Assembly (NCBI GenBank): GCA_016868875.1
Contig: VGFN01000014.1
Location: 1-20,140, forward strand
DNA length: 20,140 bases
Origin: Bacteroidota bacterium
Lineage (GTDB): Bacteria > Bacteroidota > Bacteroidia > UBA7662
Reading direction: 5' to 3'
The translations under genes were made by a program, and so were the position numbers. The notes beneath the pieces were generated by a model. That model was not told the DNA's origin. It made no database searches and saw only the letters and a program-made list of their open reading frames with translations. Of this stretch, positions 6,819-15,177 are shown one piece after another. Position 1 is the first letter of the stretch. Each line of letters begins with the position of its first letter.

Positions 6819-9130
6819 TGGGTTGGTTCGGCATCGCTCGATTCATTTTGCGTCAACGAGTTCCTCTCTTGGCGGTGGTGCTTATGTTGACGGCATTCAT
6901 GGCCTACCAAGCCTCGGAGATCCGCTTGTCCTACCACGGGAATCGTTTAATTCCGGAATCGGATCCCGACTATATCGCTTACCAAGATTTTCGTGAAAAG
7001 TTTGGGGTGGATGGTAACGTGATGGTGGTCGGGCTGCAGTCGCCCAGGTTGACCGATCCTTCCTTGATGCAACAATGGGTCAAACTCTCGGAACGTATTC
7101 GCGAAATTCCAGGAGTTGTTCGTTGTTATACGGTCGCGGATTTGCCGATTTTGTTGCGCAACGATTCGACGCGTTCCTTTGAGTTTAAGCGTCGCTTCCA
7201 AGATGGGGCATGGTTCCAAGGGGTTGCTCAAATTGGGAAAACCTATGAGCGTTTGTTGATTAATCCGGAAACCTCAACGACCCTGATGGCTGTTGCCCTG
7301 GATCCCGTAGCCTTGAACGATGCAAGGCGATTGCATATCGTGGCGGAGGTGGAAGATTTGACCCATGCCTTTGGGGTTTCCACCGAATCCTCCGTTTATT
7401 TCTCGGGGTTACCCTATATCCGCACGGTTATGGCCACCACCATCAAGGACGAATTGATGCTCTTCTTGATGGCCTCCATTTTGGTGACCTCGTTGATGCT
7501 CTTCCTCTTTTTCCGTTCACTTCAGGCGGTATTCTTGTCACTTACCTTGGTCGCGATTGGCTCGGTATGGGCCTTGGGGTTGATGAGCTTGTTGGGCTAT
7601 CAAATCACCTTGATATCGGGGTTGATTCCGGCATTGATGGTGGTTATCGGAGTACCCAACGGGATTTATTTGGTTAACAAATACCACCATGAATTCCGAA
7701 AGCATGGGAACAAAATCAAGGCCTTGACCCGCATTATCGAAAGAATCGGAGTTGCTACCTTGATCACCAACGCCACGACTTCGGTGGGGTTCTTGGTGTT
7801 CTATTTTACAGAAAGTTCGATGCTTCAAGAGTTTGGCTTGATTACCGGACTCTCGGTCTTACTGATGTTTGTGATCAGTATTGTGATGATTCCGGCGCTC
7901 TTGAGCTTCTTGCCGGAGCCTGGGTTTGGACAAATTAAACACCTTGAAAATCAGCGTATTCGTCGATGGCTGGAACGGCTCACCCGATGGATTGAATTCC
8001 AACGCCACAAAGTTTGGTGGGCAGCCTTCTTGTTGTTTGTTGCATCAGGTGTTGGGATGTTACAGCTTCGTTCCAACAGCTATGTGGTGGATGATCTACC
8101 GCAAGATGATAATGTGTACACGGATTTGCGTTTTTTGGAAAAGCACTTTGGCGGGGTAATGCCGATGGATGTGGTCATCGATGCAGGTCGTCGCAATTTG
8201 GCCCAGTCTCCTTCAACCCTGCAACTTGCCGACGAGGTGCAGCATTTGTTTGCGGAACAACCGGTTTTTGGACCACCCATGTCATTGGTGGAATTGATTA
8301 AGGCGGCAAACCAAGCGTTTTTCATGGGCGATCGAGCGCATTATCAATTGCCCAATGCTCAGGAACGGGCCTTTGTCTTGCCCTACCTTCTGCGAAGCAA
8401 GGGGGATTCCGGAACCTTGATGACCAGCAGGCTCATGGACTCGACCAAGCGTTATTTGAGAATTTCATACAGTATGGCGGACGTGGGCACTGATTCTTTG
8501 CGTAACGTGATGGCGGCTCTTCAAAAAGGGGTGGATTCCCTGAATCAAGGGGGCAAGGCCAAAGTTATCTTCACGGGCAATGCCTTGATTTTTCTCAAAG
8601 GCAACCAATACCTTGTTCGGTCCTTGGCAGGCTCGATTGGCTTGGCCGTTGTGTTGATTGCTTTGATGATGGGGATTACCTACCGAACTTGGAAAGCAGT
8701 TGTTTGGGCTTTGCTGCCTAATTTAATCCCATTGATGTTCACGGCCGGCATCATGGGGTGGATGGGGATTTCCATCAAGCCCAGCACCGTGTTGATATTC
8801 AGTATTGTGTTGGGAATTGCTGTGGATGACTGTATCCATTATTTGGCACGTTACTTCCAGGAGGTGCGGCGTCATCAACGTTCAACCATGGAACATTTGC
8901 GGGTTTGCACCTTGGAAACCGGGGGGTCCATGATTTACACCTCAATCATTTTGTTTTTTGGGTTTATCATCTTTGCCTTTTCCGATTTCGGGGGAACCCA
9001 AGCCTTGGGGTTGATGTCCGCAGTCACTTTGTTGCTGGCCATGGTCGCTAATTTGGTCTTGTTGCCGACCCTTATTTTGGCCATGGAAGGCTGGGGTTCA
9101 TCGCGTAGGAAATCAGCTTCCAATTCCTAG
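6818..9130 (+). CDS. RND/MMPL-superfamily exporter
   Basis: 770 residues with the duplicated RND layout: an N-terminal membrane helix (about 15-31), a periplasmic loop (about 35-205), five membrane segments (about 212-360), a linker, a second loop-anchoring helix (about 398-415), a second periplasmic loop, and five more segments (about 605-758). The second half keeps paired aspartates in GIAVDDCIHYLARY (D670, D671), the proton-relay position of the superfamily. The matching place in the first half reads VIGVPNGIYLVNKYH, with Asn281 instead of an acid. The size is that of the smaller MMPL/hydrophobe-exporter-like branch, not the ~1000-residue AcrB branch. Substrate unknown; a lipid or envelope role is inferred from the neighbours only. 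No membrane-fusion or outer-membrane partner is adjacent. Starts in a TAATG overlap with rfaE2. Confidence 0.88.
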   Translation: MGWFGIARFILRQRVPLLAVVLMLTAFMAYQASEIRLSYHGNRLIPESDPDYIAYQDFREKFGVDGNVMVVGLQSPRLTDPSLMQQWVKLSERIREIPGVVRCYTVADLPILLRNDSTRSFEFKRRFQDGAWFQGVAQIGKTYERLLINPETSTTLMAVALDPVALNDARRLHIVAEVEDLTHAFGVSTESSVYFSGLPYIRTVMATTIKDELMLFLMASILVTSLMLFLFFRSLQAVFLSLTLVAIGSVWALGLMSLLGYQITLISGLIPALMVVIGVPNGIYLVNKYHHEFRKHGNKIKALTRIIERIGVATLITNATTSVGFLVFYFTESSMLQEFGLITGLSVLLMFVISIVMIPALLSFLPEPGFGQIKHLENQRIRRWLERLTRWIEFQRHKVWWAAFLLFVASGVGMLQLRSNSYVVDDLPQDDNVYTDLRFLEKHFGGVMPMDVVIDAGRRNLAQSPSTLQLADEVQHLFAEQPVFGPPMSLVELIKAANQAFFMGDRAHYQLPNAQERAFVLPYLLRSKGDSGTLMTSRLMDSTKRYLRISYSMADVGTDSLRNVMAALQKGVDSLNQGGKAKVIFTGNALIFLKGNQYLVRSLAGSIGLAVVLIALMMGITYRTWKAVVWALLPNLIPLMFTAGIMGWMGISIKPSTVLIFSIVLGIAVDDCIHYLARYFQEVRRHQRSTMEHLRVCTLETGGSMIYTSIILFFGFIIFAFSDFGGTQALGLMSAVTLLLAMVANLVLLPTLILAMEGWGSSRRKSASNS

Positions 9131-9154
9131 AATTTTTCCTATTTTTGGGCAGCG

Positions 9155-12100
9155 ATGGAGAAAAGATACAGGGAACATGCCAAGGCCGATTGGACGGCCT
9201 TTCAAGCCGAGGTAACCGCATTTTGGGAAGCCCACCAAGTTTTTGAACAGGCGGTGGCTAAGGATGGTCGGCCATCCAAAGTGTTTTACGAGGGTCCACC
9301 TTCGGCCAACGGTATCCCTGGGATTCATCATGTGATGGCCAGGGCCCTTAAGGATTTGCTGTGCCGGTATTGGACCATGCAAGGATACCGGGTGGATCGC
9401 AAAAGCGGATGGGACACCCATGGCCTGCCGGTGGAATTGCAGGTGGAGAAGAAATTGGGCATCCGCAGAGAGGATATCGGCCAGACCGTTTCCATCGCGG
9501 ACTTTAACCGGCATTGCCGGGAAGATGTCATGCAATTTACTGGAAAATGGGAGGAATTGACGCGGTTGATGGGGTATTGGATTGATCTTGATCGTCCTTA
9601 TGTGACCTATCACAACGAATACATCGAATCCGTGTGGAATTTGTTGAAGAAATTGTACAACAAAGGATTGCTCTACAAAGGATACACGATTCAACCCTAT
9701 TCCCCTGCGGCTGGAACGGGATTGAGCTCGCACGAGCTTAACCAGCCCGGGACGTACCGGCAGGTGAAGGATTTGTCCATGGTAGCTCAATTTCGCCTCG
9801 AGAAGGATGCTGCCCACCAAGTGCTTGGCATGCTGGCTGAATCCGGGGACGCAACTTCTGCAGATTCGGATCGGGTGAGCATTCATGGATTGCCCTTTTT
9901 TGTATTGGCATGGACCACCACCCCTTGGACCTTGCCCTCCAACACCGGCCTTGCGGTGGGCGCTAACATTACCTACGCCGTGGTTCGCTGTGCAAACCCC
10001 TACACATCCTCGGATCAGGTGGTGCTCTTGGCCCAGGATTGTGTAACATCGTATTTTTCCATTAACGAGTCTCCCAAGGATGCTCAGGCCCAACCGGGCC
10101 CTCTCTTCTTGGGGCATGTCCAAGGTTCCGCACTTCAAGGACTTCGTTACGAGGCTCTCCTGCCGTATGCCAGGCCAGAGGACGGTGATCCCTACCGGAT
10201 TGTGGTGGGTGATTTCGTGAGTACCGAGGACGGCACCGGGATTGTTCATTTGGCGCCCAGTTTCGGAGCAGATGATTTCAGAGTAGGCAAACAGAACAAC
10301 CTGGGCAATCTTACCCTGGTGGATCGTTCGGGTCGCTTCACCGCCGAAGTCCATGATGCGGAATTTCCATTGCAGGGTTACCCGGTCAAGGAAGCCTTCT
10401 TGACGGAGGACGAGAAATCCCAATGGTTGGAAATTCAGCGGGAACGCTTGTCCGCCATGATCAGCGATCAACGTAAACTGTTGAGCGCAGATGAATTGAT
10501 CGCTCTCAAATTGAAGAGGGAAGGTTTAGCTTTCCGTATCGAGAAATACGAGCACTCCTATCCCCATTGTTGGCGGACGGACAAGCCTATTTTGTATTAT
10601 CCCTTGGATTCGTGGTTTGTGAAAACCACAGCGGTTAAGGACAGGATGATTGCCTTGAACCGTGAAATCCAGTGGAAGCCGGAGAGCACCGGAACCGGAC
10701 GCTTTGGCAATTGGTTGGAGAATTTGGTGGATTGGAATTTGTCCCGTTCGCGTTATTGGGGTACACCCTTGCCGATTTGGAGTACCGATGACGGTCTCGA
10801 AAGGCGTTGCATAGGGTCAATCGAGGAACTTCGTGAGGCGGTTCAAGAGGCCAAGGCCGCCGGAATCGCCAATCCAGATTCCTTTCATGATTTGCACAGG
10901 CCGGAGGTGGATCAATTGGTTTTGAAATCTTCCACTGGAAAGCCTATGCATCGAGAAACGGATTTGGTGGATGTTTGGTTTGATTCAGGGGCCATGCCCT
11001 ATGCCCAAAATCATTTCATGTTTGGGAAGGACGACCAAGGGAATGCACCTTGGCCCACCAATTTTCCAGCTGATTTCATCGCCGAAGGCGTGGACCAAAC
11101 CCGAGGCTGGTTCTTCACCCTGCATGCCATCGCGGTCATGCTGTTCGACAGTGTTGCATTCAAATCGGTGATATCCAACGGTTTGGTTCTTGATAAGGAC
11201 GGTAATAAAATGTCCAAACGATTGGGCAATACGGTGGATCCTTACCAAATGTTAGGAAAGTATGGAGCGGATGCCTTGCGATGGTACATGATTAGCAATG
11301 CCCCGCCTTGGGATAACTTGAAATTTGATGCCAAAGGGGTGGAGGAAGTGCAGCGGAAGTTCTTTGGCACCTTGTATAACACTTATCAATTTTGGGCGTT
11401 GTATGCCAACCTCGACGGTTTTGCTGCAGTTCTCCCCGAGGACCAAGGATCGGTTACAGGCTCCGCCAGCCCATTGGTTACCGCCTCATTGACGGAGATG
11501 GATCGTTGGATCCTCTCGGTATTGCATTCCTTGATCCAAGAAGTGGACAATGCCTACACCGAAATGGAGCCAACCCGTGCGGCCCGGGCGATACAGGACT
11601 TTACGGACATGCATCTGAGCAATTGGTATGTTCGCCTAAGCCGCAGGCGCTTCTGGAAAGATGGCTTGAGCCAAGACAAGGCCGCGGCTTTTCAAACCCT
11701 GCATCAATGTCTGCTGACGGTGGCTCATCTGATGGCGCCGCTGGCTCCATTTTATGCCGAGGTCTTGTACAGCGATTTGTTAGGGTTGGGACCTTCTATG
11801 ACAGCAAGCCCGTCCAAGGCGGAGCCGGGTTCATGGCCTTGTTCGGTGCATTTGTCTCGTATGCCCCAACCAGCGATCGATCTGATTTCGGTGGACTTGG
11901 AGAGGAGGATGGAATGGTCGCAAGCGGTCTGTTCTTTGGCCCTTTCGTTGCGCAAAAAAGCCGGCATTCGCGTCAGGCAACCGCTGTCTCGTTTGGGTTT
12001 GATCTTGCCCGCTGGATTTACCGCAGAAAGCTTGAGCAGCATGCTCGATTTGATTCGTTCGGAAGTGAACATCAAATCGGTGGTCTGGGCGGGTGGGGAT

Positions 12101-12643
12101 TCATTCCGCATCCAGCGCAAAGTGAGGCCGAATTTCCGTCGTCTCGGCCCGAAGTATCCCACGGTGATTCAGCAAATGGGTCCAGCCTTGCAAGCCATCT
12201 CTTCGGCACAGGTTGAGGAATTTCTTAACAATGGATTCTTGGAACTGGAACTGGACGGGGTGCATTGCCGATTGGAAACCGAAGACTTGGAGGTCCTTAC
12301 CCAAGACATCGAGGGATGGCAGGTAGCCAGCGAAGGTGCCATCACAGTGGCGTTGGATACGGCCCTCACCCCGGATTTGGAGAGGGAGGGTTTGGCTCGC
12401 GAATTGGTGAACCGTGTGCAGAAGCAACGCAAGGACATGGGTTTGGACCTTACCGACCGTATCGTGCTGCACTGGGAAACCTTGCCCGGAATGATGGCGG
12501 TGGTGGAAGAATTTGGAGCTTATATTGCGGGTGAAGTCCTGGCCGATCGCCTCCAACCCTTGGCTCCAACCCGCGAAAAGGCGATTCAGGTGGATTTGGA
12601 GGGCTTGATTCTGCAAATAGATGTGGAAAAAGTGGAAAAATAG
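9155..12643 (+). CDS. ileS: Isoleucyl-tRNA synthetase
   Basis: Charges tRNA-Ile with isoleucine and edits misactivated valine; class I synthetase, cytoplasmic. The 1162-residue protein carries PPSANGIPGIHHVMAR near residue 48, where the HIGH position reads G56-I57-H58-H59, and KMSKRLGN at 685-692 (KMSKS position). The editing (CP1) domain shows AWTTTPWTLPSNTG and GTGIVHLAPSFG(A)DD; SRSRYWGTPLPIW and GVDQTRGWFFTLH complete the catalytic core, followed by an alpha-helical anticodon-binding domain. The length and the GIHH/KMSKR forms fit the longer, eukaryote-like branch of IleS found in Bacteroidota; that placement is inference. ATG 9155 is the first Met of a typical N-terminus (EKRYREHAKADW) and lies 24 nt after the exporter stop. 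A very long open frame on the opposite strand is a shadow. Confidence 0.98.
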   Translation: MEKRYREHAKADWTAFQAEVTAFWEAHQVFEQAVAKDGRPSKVFYEGPPSANGIPGIHHVMARALKDLLCRYWTMQGYRVDRKSGWDTHGLPVELQVEKKLGIRREDIGQTVSIADFNRHCREDVMQFTGKWEELTRLMGYWIDLDRPYVTYHNEYIESVWNLLKKLYNKGLLYKGYTIQPYSPAAGTGLSSHELNQPGTYRQVKDLSMVAQFRLEKDAAHQVLGMLAESGDATSADSDRVSIHGLPFFVLAWTTTPWTLPSNTGLAVGANITYAVVRCANPYTSSDQVVLLAQDCVTSYFSINESPKDAQAQPGPLFLGHVQGSALQGLRYEALLPYARPEDGDPYRIVVGDFVSTEDGTGIVHLAPSFGADDFRVGKQNNLGNLTLVDRSGRFTAEVHDAEFPLQGYPVKEAFLTEDEKSQWLEIQRERLSAMISDQRKLLSADELIALKLKREGLAFRIEKYEHSYPHCWRTDKPILYYPLDSWFVKTTAVKDRMIALNREIQWKPESTGTGRFGNWLENLVDWNLSRSRYWGTPLPIWSTDDGLERRCIGSIEELREAVQEAKAAGIANPDSFHDLHRPEVDQLVLKSSTGKPMHRETDLVDVWFDSGAMPYAQNHFMFGKDDQGNAPWPTNFPADFIAEGVDQTRGWFFTLHAIAVMLFDSVAFKSVISNGLVLDKDGNKMSKRLGNTVDPYQMLGKYGADALRWYMISNAPPWDNLKFDAKGVEEVQRKFFGTLYNTYQFWALYANLDGFAAVLPEDQGSVTGSASPLVTASLTEMDRWILSVLHSLIQEVDNAYTEMEPTRAARAIQDFTDMHLSNWYVRLSRRRFWKDGLSQDKAAAFQTLHQCLLTVAHLMAPLAPFYAEVLYSDLLGLGPSMTASPSKAEPGSWPCSVHLSRMPQPAIDLISVDLERRMEWSQAVCSLALSLRKKAGIRVRQPLSRLGLILPAGFTAESLSSMLDLIRSEVNIKSVVWAGGDSFRIQRKVRPNFRRLGPKYPTVIQQMGPALQAISSAQVEEFLNNGFLELELDGVHCRLETEDLEVLTQDIEGWQVASEGAITVALDTALTPDLEREGLARELVNRVQKQRKDMGLDLTDRIVLHWETLPGMMAVVEEFGAYIAGEVLADRLQPLAPTREKAIQVDLEGLILQIDVEKVEK

Positions 12644-12692
12644 GAACAGGGTTTTAATCCTGAAATCACCGTTCTTCCTTAGCTTCCGTGAT

Positions 12693-12700
12693 TATTTTTG
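12693..12700 (+). promoter_or_regulatory. Possible -7 box upstream of the dksA-like gene
   Basis: TATTTTTG matches TAnnTTTG and lies 43 nt before the ATG at 12744, in the 100-bp gap after ileS. No clear TTG is seen 17-23 nt upstream. A second match, TAAATTTG (12730-12737), is too close to the start unless the message is leaderless. Weak call. Confidence 0.25.
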
Positions 12701-12706
12701 CCTCCC

Positions 12707-12730
12707 CTAAGGCAGGTCCTTGGATTTTTT
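12707..12730 (+). terminator. Possible intrinsic terminator after ileS
   Basis: CTAAGG (12707-12712) can pair with CCTTGG (12718-12723) across a 5-nt loop, giving a 6-bp stem with one G-U pair, and it is followed by A and six T residues (12725-12730). It could end the panC-ileS transcript. The stem is short, and it lies downstream of the candidate -7 box at 12693, so it might instead attenuate the next gene or be coincidental. Confidence 0.4.
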
Positions 12731-12743
12731 AAATTTGAACTCG

Positions 12744-13124
12744 ATGGAGAACCCCAACAAAACCCGGTACAGCGACGAAGAGTTGAACGATTTCCGCTCG
12801 CTAATTCTCGAAAAATTAGAAACGGCGCGTGCTGAATTTCGCTACCACCAAGAACAGCTGATGCACGTCAACGAAAACGGGACTGATGATACCTCCAATT
12901 CCTATGTTACCCTGGAAGAAGGATCGTTGACCTTGGAGAAGGAGCAGCATTCCCAGCAGGCCTCGCGTCAGCGTAAATTCATTGATCACTTGGAGAACGC
13001 TTTGATTCGCATCGAAAACAAAACCTACGGTATTTGTCGCGAAACCGGAAAGCTCATCCAGAAGGAGCGCTTGATGGCGGTGCCTCATGCCACCTTGTCT
13101 ATGGAGGCCAAACTCAAGCAATAG
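12744..13124 (+). CDS. DksA/TraR-family regulator with a degenerate zinc finger
   Basis: 126 residues. The N-terminal half is a coiled coil (about 12-95, e.g. LILEKLETARAEFRYHQEQL and ASRQRKFIDHLENALIRIE), and the C-terminal part YGICRETGKLIQKERLMAVP matches the globular DksA/TraR finger. DksA-type proteins enter the RNA polymerase secondary channel and modulate initiation with ppGpp. Only one of the four expected cysteines is present (C98); the others are T, and residues of the PHATLSMEAK tail, so zinc is probably not bound through a C4 site. This loss is, to my knowledge, usual in Bacteroidota homologues. ATG 12744 (MENPNKTRYSDEEL) is preferred to the in-frame ATG at 12720, which adds eight non-conserved residues. 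It is 13 nt ahead of lspA. Confidence 0.87.
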   Translation: MENPNKTRYSDEELNDFRSLILEKLETARAEFRYHQEQLMHVNENGTDDTSNSYVTLEEGSLTLEKEQHSQQASRQRKFIDHLENALIRIENKTYGICRETGKLIQKERLMAVPHATLSMEAKLKQ

Positions 13125-13137
13125 GGGCGTGAACCGC

Positions 13138-13716
13138 ATGAAGCTTGCGGCTTGGGTGGCCATGGCCTTGTTGGTCGCAGATCAGGCTTCCAAATTGTGG
13201 GTACGTACCCAGATGTTTCCTGGCGAATCCTTCGAGGTTCTTGGAAGGTACTTTCAGATTTTTTTTATTGAGAATAACGGAATGGCCTTTGGATTGGAAT
13301 GGGGTGGCCGCTTCGGTAAATTGATGTTGACCTCCTTCAGGTTGGTCGCTGTGGTGGGATTGGGTTACTATTTCCGTCGGATGATCCAAAGCGGGCAAAC
13401 AACCCAGGCGGGTACGGTGGCTTTGGCCCTGATCTGGTCAGGGGCATGCGGTAACATTATCGATTCTTTGTTTTATGGACCCTTGTTTGGTTACGAGACT
13501 TTCATGCACGGGCGGGTTGTGGATATGCTTTACTTTCCTCTTTATCAAGGCTTTTTGCCGTCATGGCTGCCGATATGGGGTGGGGAATACTGGGTTTTCT
13601 TTCGTCCTGTTTTCAACTTGGCCGATGCAGCCATTTCGGTCGGCGTAGGGATGAGCATGTTGTTTTATAACCGCCTCTTTGTAACCTTACCGAAAGAAGA
13701 GCAACCCTTGGCTTGA
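13138..13716 (+). CDS. lspA: Lipoprotein signal peptidase (signal peptidase II)
   Basis: Cleaves the signal peptide of diacylglyceryl-modified prolipoproteins in the inner membrane. The 192-residue protein has VADQASKLWV in the first membrane segment, the ENNGMAFGL motif (about 45-53), SGACGNIIDSLFYG in the third, and the two catalytic aspartates in GRVVDMLYF (D129) and FNLADAAISVG (D163). About 30 residues between the last two motifs (FPLYQGFLPSW...WVFFRP) are more than in E. coli LspA and are typical of Bacteroidota. ATG 13138 is chosen; GTG 13129 would add three residues, and the frame is open to 13087 inside the dksA-like gene. Its likely substrates here include the DUF4270 and TPR lipoproteins of this window. 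Confidence 0.95.
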   Translation: MKLAAWVAMALLVADQASKLWVRTQMFPGESFEVLGRYFQIFFIENNGMAFGLEWGGRFGKLMLTSFRLVAVVGLGYYFRRMIQSGQTTQAGTVALALIWSGACGNIIDSLFYGPLFGYETFMHGRVVDMLYFPLYQGFLPSWLPIWGGEYWVFFRPVFNLADAAISVGVGMSMLFYNRLFVTLPKEEQPLA

Positions 13717-13758
13717 ATCAAGGGATTTGAGAAATACCCACAATTTTAATTACAAACA

Positions 13759-15177
13759 ATGCGCTGTTTAATTTTTCAATTTCTAAGCTTCAGGCAAGGT
13801 CTGAACCTTGCTGCGATGCTGCTCCTGTTGACCCTAGGGGCCTGCAATTCATCCAAGAAATTAACGGCCAGAGGGGATGAATTGGCGATTGCAGGAATGT
13901 ACGAAGAGGCTAGTATGCAATACATGCGGGCTTTGCGTTCCAAGCCAACCTACGTCGATGCTCGGGTGGGTTTGCAAAGAGCCGGTCAGAAGCATCTGGA
14001 TGCCCTGCTTGTCAAGTTCGATAGGCTCCATGGGGAGCGGCAGCACTACGATGCGGTGTTTGCTTTTGTCAAAGCGGAGACCTTCTACAGGCAGGTCGAA
14101 ATGCTGCGCGTGGATTTGGATTTTCCGGCCAGGTACCGGGCGGATTACGTATCGGATAAGGCGATTTATCTGGAAGAGGCTTACAACAAAGCCGCCAGGT
14201 TAATGGACCAAGGCCAGCTTATCGAGGCTCAAGCCGTATTGTCGGACATGAAACGGGTGGATCCCAATTACAAGGATGCCGCTCAAATGGAGAGGGTCGC
14301 CAGAGTGATTCCAATCTACGAAGACGGCATGGCCATGTTTGATCGGCAACGGTATCGAGCTGCTCATCAGCGCTTCAAGGATGCGGAGGCCGTCCTTCCG
14401 GGCTTTCGTAATCTGGACTCCATGATGGTGGCCTGCGAGAATCTGCTCATCTTGAAGGTCGCCATTCTGCCCTTCGACGGGAGCTCAGGATTTGCCTTTA
14501 TGCTCAACCCGCACACCTTCCTTCGTTCGTCGTTGACGATGGAGCGCAATCGTTTTCTTCAATTGGTGGATGAGAACGCCATTGCCAATGCCCTGCAACA
14601 ACAAAGCAATTTGTTATACGGAGGTAACAAGGTCATCCTGGAAATTGCCCGTTCCTTGGGGGCCAATACCGTGATTGGGGGCAAAGTTCTGGAATTGCAG
14701 GTGGTTCCCCCGGAGTTGCGTTCCGAAATTAAGCGAGGTTGGGAGGCCTACACGGTCGAAGTCACTAATCCGACCACTCAACAGAAAACTACCGAAACCC
14801 GTTACCAGAAAGTGGAATACAGCGAGTGGAGTGGTCGCTCTCTGGTCCGTATGAAAGTGCAATGCCAAATGGTGAATGCCCTCAACGAGCAAGTGTATTT
14901 CTCGGATATTTTTCAGGTGGAGACCGGTGATGAGGTTCGTTATGTGATGTACGACGGTGATAAGTCCAGGCTTTACGCCGGGGTTTGGGCAGACCGCAAC
15001 CGAGATGATGCTACGGATAAGGTATTCAAGGAAAGGGATCAGCGCAAGGATATGGAAAGGCTACTGAATGGGCGCAGAGAATTTGCACCAGTATCGGGGA
15101 TGATGGGCGAATTGCAAACCGCCATGTCGCTACGCCTGCGGGATGCGGTGCTCTTCGCAGAGCGTAACCGGCCTTAG
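13759..15177 (+). CDS. TPR-containing lipoprotein with a CsgG-like region
   Basis: 472 residues beginning with a lipoprotein signal; the lipobox is LGAC with Cys29, followed by NSSKK. Residues about 32-80 (GDELAIAGMYEEASMQYMRALRSKPTY) and about 140-225 read as TPR-like helical repeats (EAYNKAARLMDQGQLIEA, IYEDGMAMFDRQRYRAAHQR). From about residue 232, LKVAILPFDGSSG begins a region like the CsgG/FlgO nucleotide-fold domain, continuing with LARSLGAN-like EIARSLGANTVIGGKVLEL, then strands on a polar surface. An envelope-anchored assembly or scaffold protein is a reasonable inference; no csg or secretion partner gene is adjacent. It starts 42 nt after lspA; the gap shows no exact promoter box. 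Its stop TAG (15175-15177) overlaps the stop of the convergent gene by 4 nt. Confidence 0.75.
   Translation: MRCLIFQFLSFRQGLNLAAMLLLLTLGACNSSKKLTARGDELAIAGMYEEASMQYMRALRSKPTYVDARVGLQRAGQKHLDALLVKFDRLHGERQHYDAVFAFVKAETFYRQVEMLRVDLDFPARYRADYVSDKAIYLEEAYNKAARLMDQGQLIEAQAVLSDMKRVDPNYKDAAQMERVARVIPIYEDGMAMFDRQRYRAAHQRFKDAEAVLPGFRNLDSMMVACENLLILKVAILPFDGSSGFAFMLNPHTFLRSSLTMERNRFLQLVDENAIANALQQQSNLLYGGNKVILEIARSLGANTVIGGKVLELQVVPPELRSEIKRGWEAYTVEVTNPTTQQKTTETRYQKVEYSEWSGRSLVRMKVQCQMVNALNEQVYFSDIFQVETGDEVRYVMYDGDKSRLYAGVWADRNRDDATDKVFKERDQRKDMERLLNGRREFAPVSGMMGELQTAMSLRLRDAVLFAERNRP

Noticed and set aside
9140..9147. TATTTTTG before ileS as a promoter
   Set aside because: It lies 7 nt from the ileS ATG with no TTG at the right distance upstream; start would fall at the start codon, and ileS follows the exporter by only 24 nt.
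9113..10471. 452-codon open frame on the minus strand opposite ileS
   Set aside because: It is fully antisense to the conserved catalytic and editing domains of ileS, has low-complexity, family-free sequence and no partner signals; a shadow of codon bias.
11392..12216. 274-codon plus-strand frame inside ileS in another frame
   Set aside because: The ileS frame is continuous and conserved here; the alternative product has no family features.
13705..13724. Hairpin CCCTTG-8 nt-CAAGGG over the lspA stop as a terminator
   Set aside because: The arms are perfect but no T run follows, and the stem lies across the stop codon; not enough to call.
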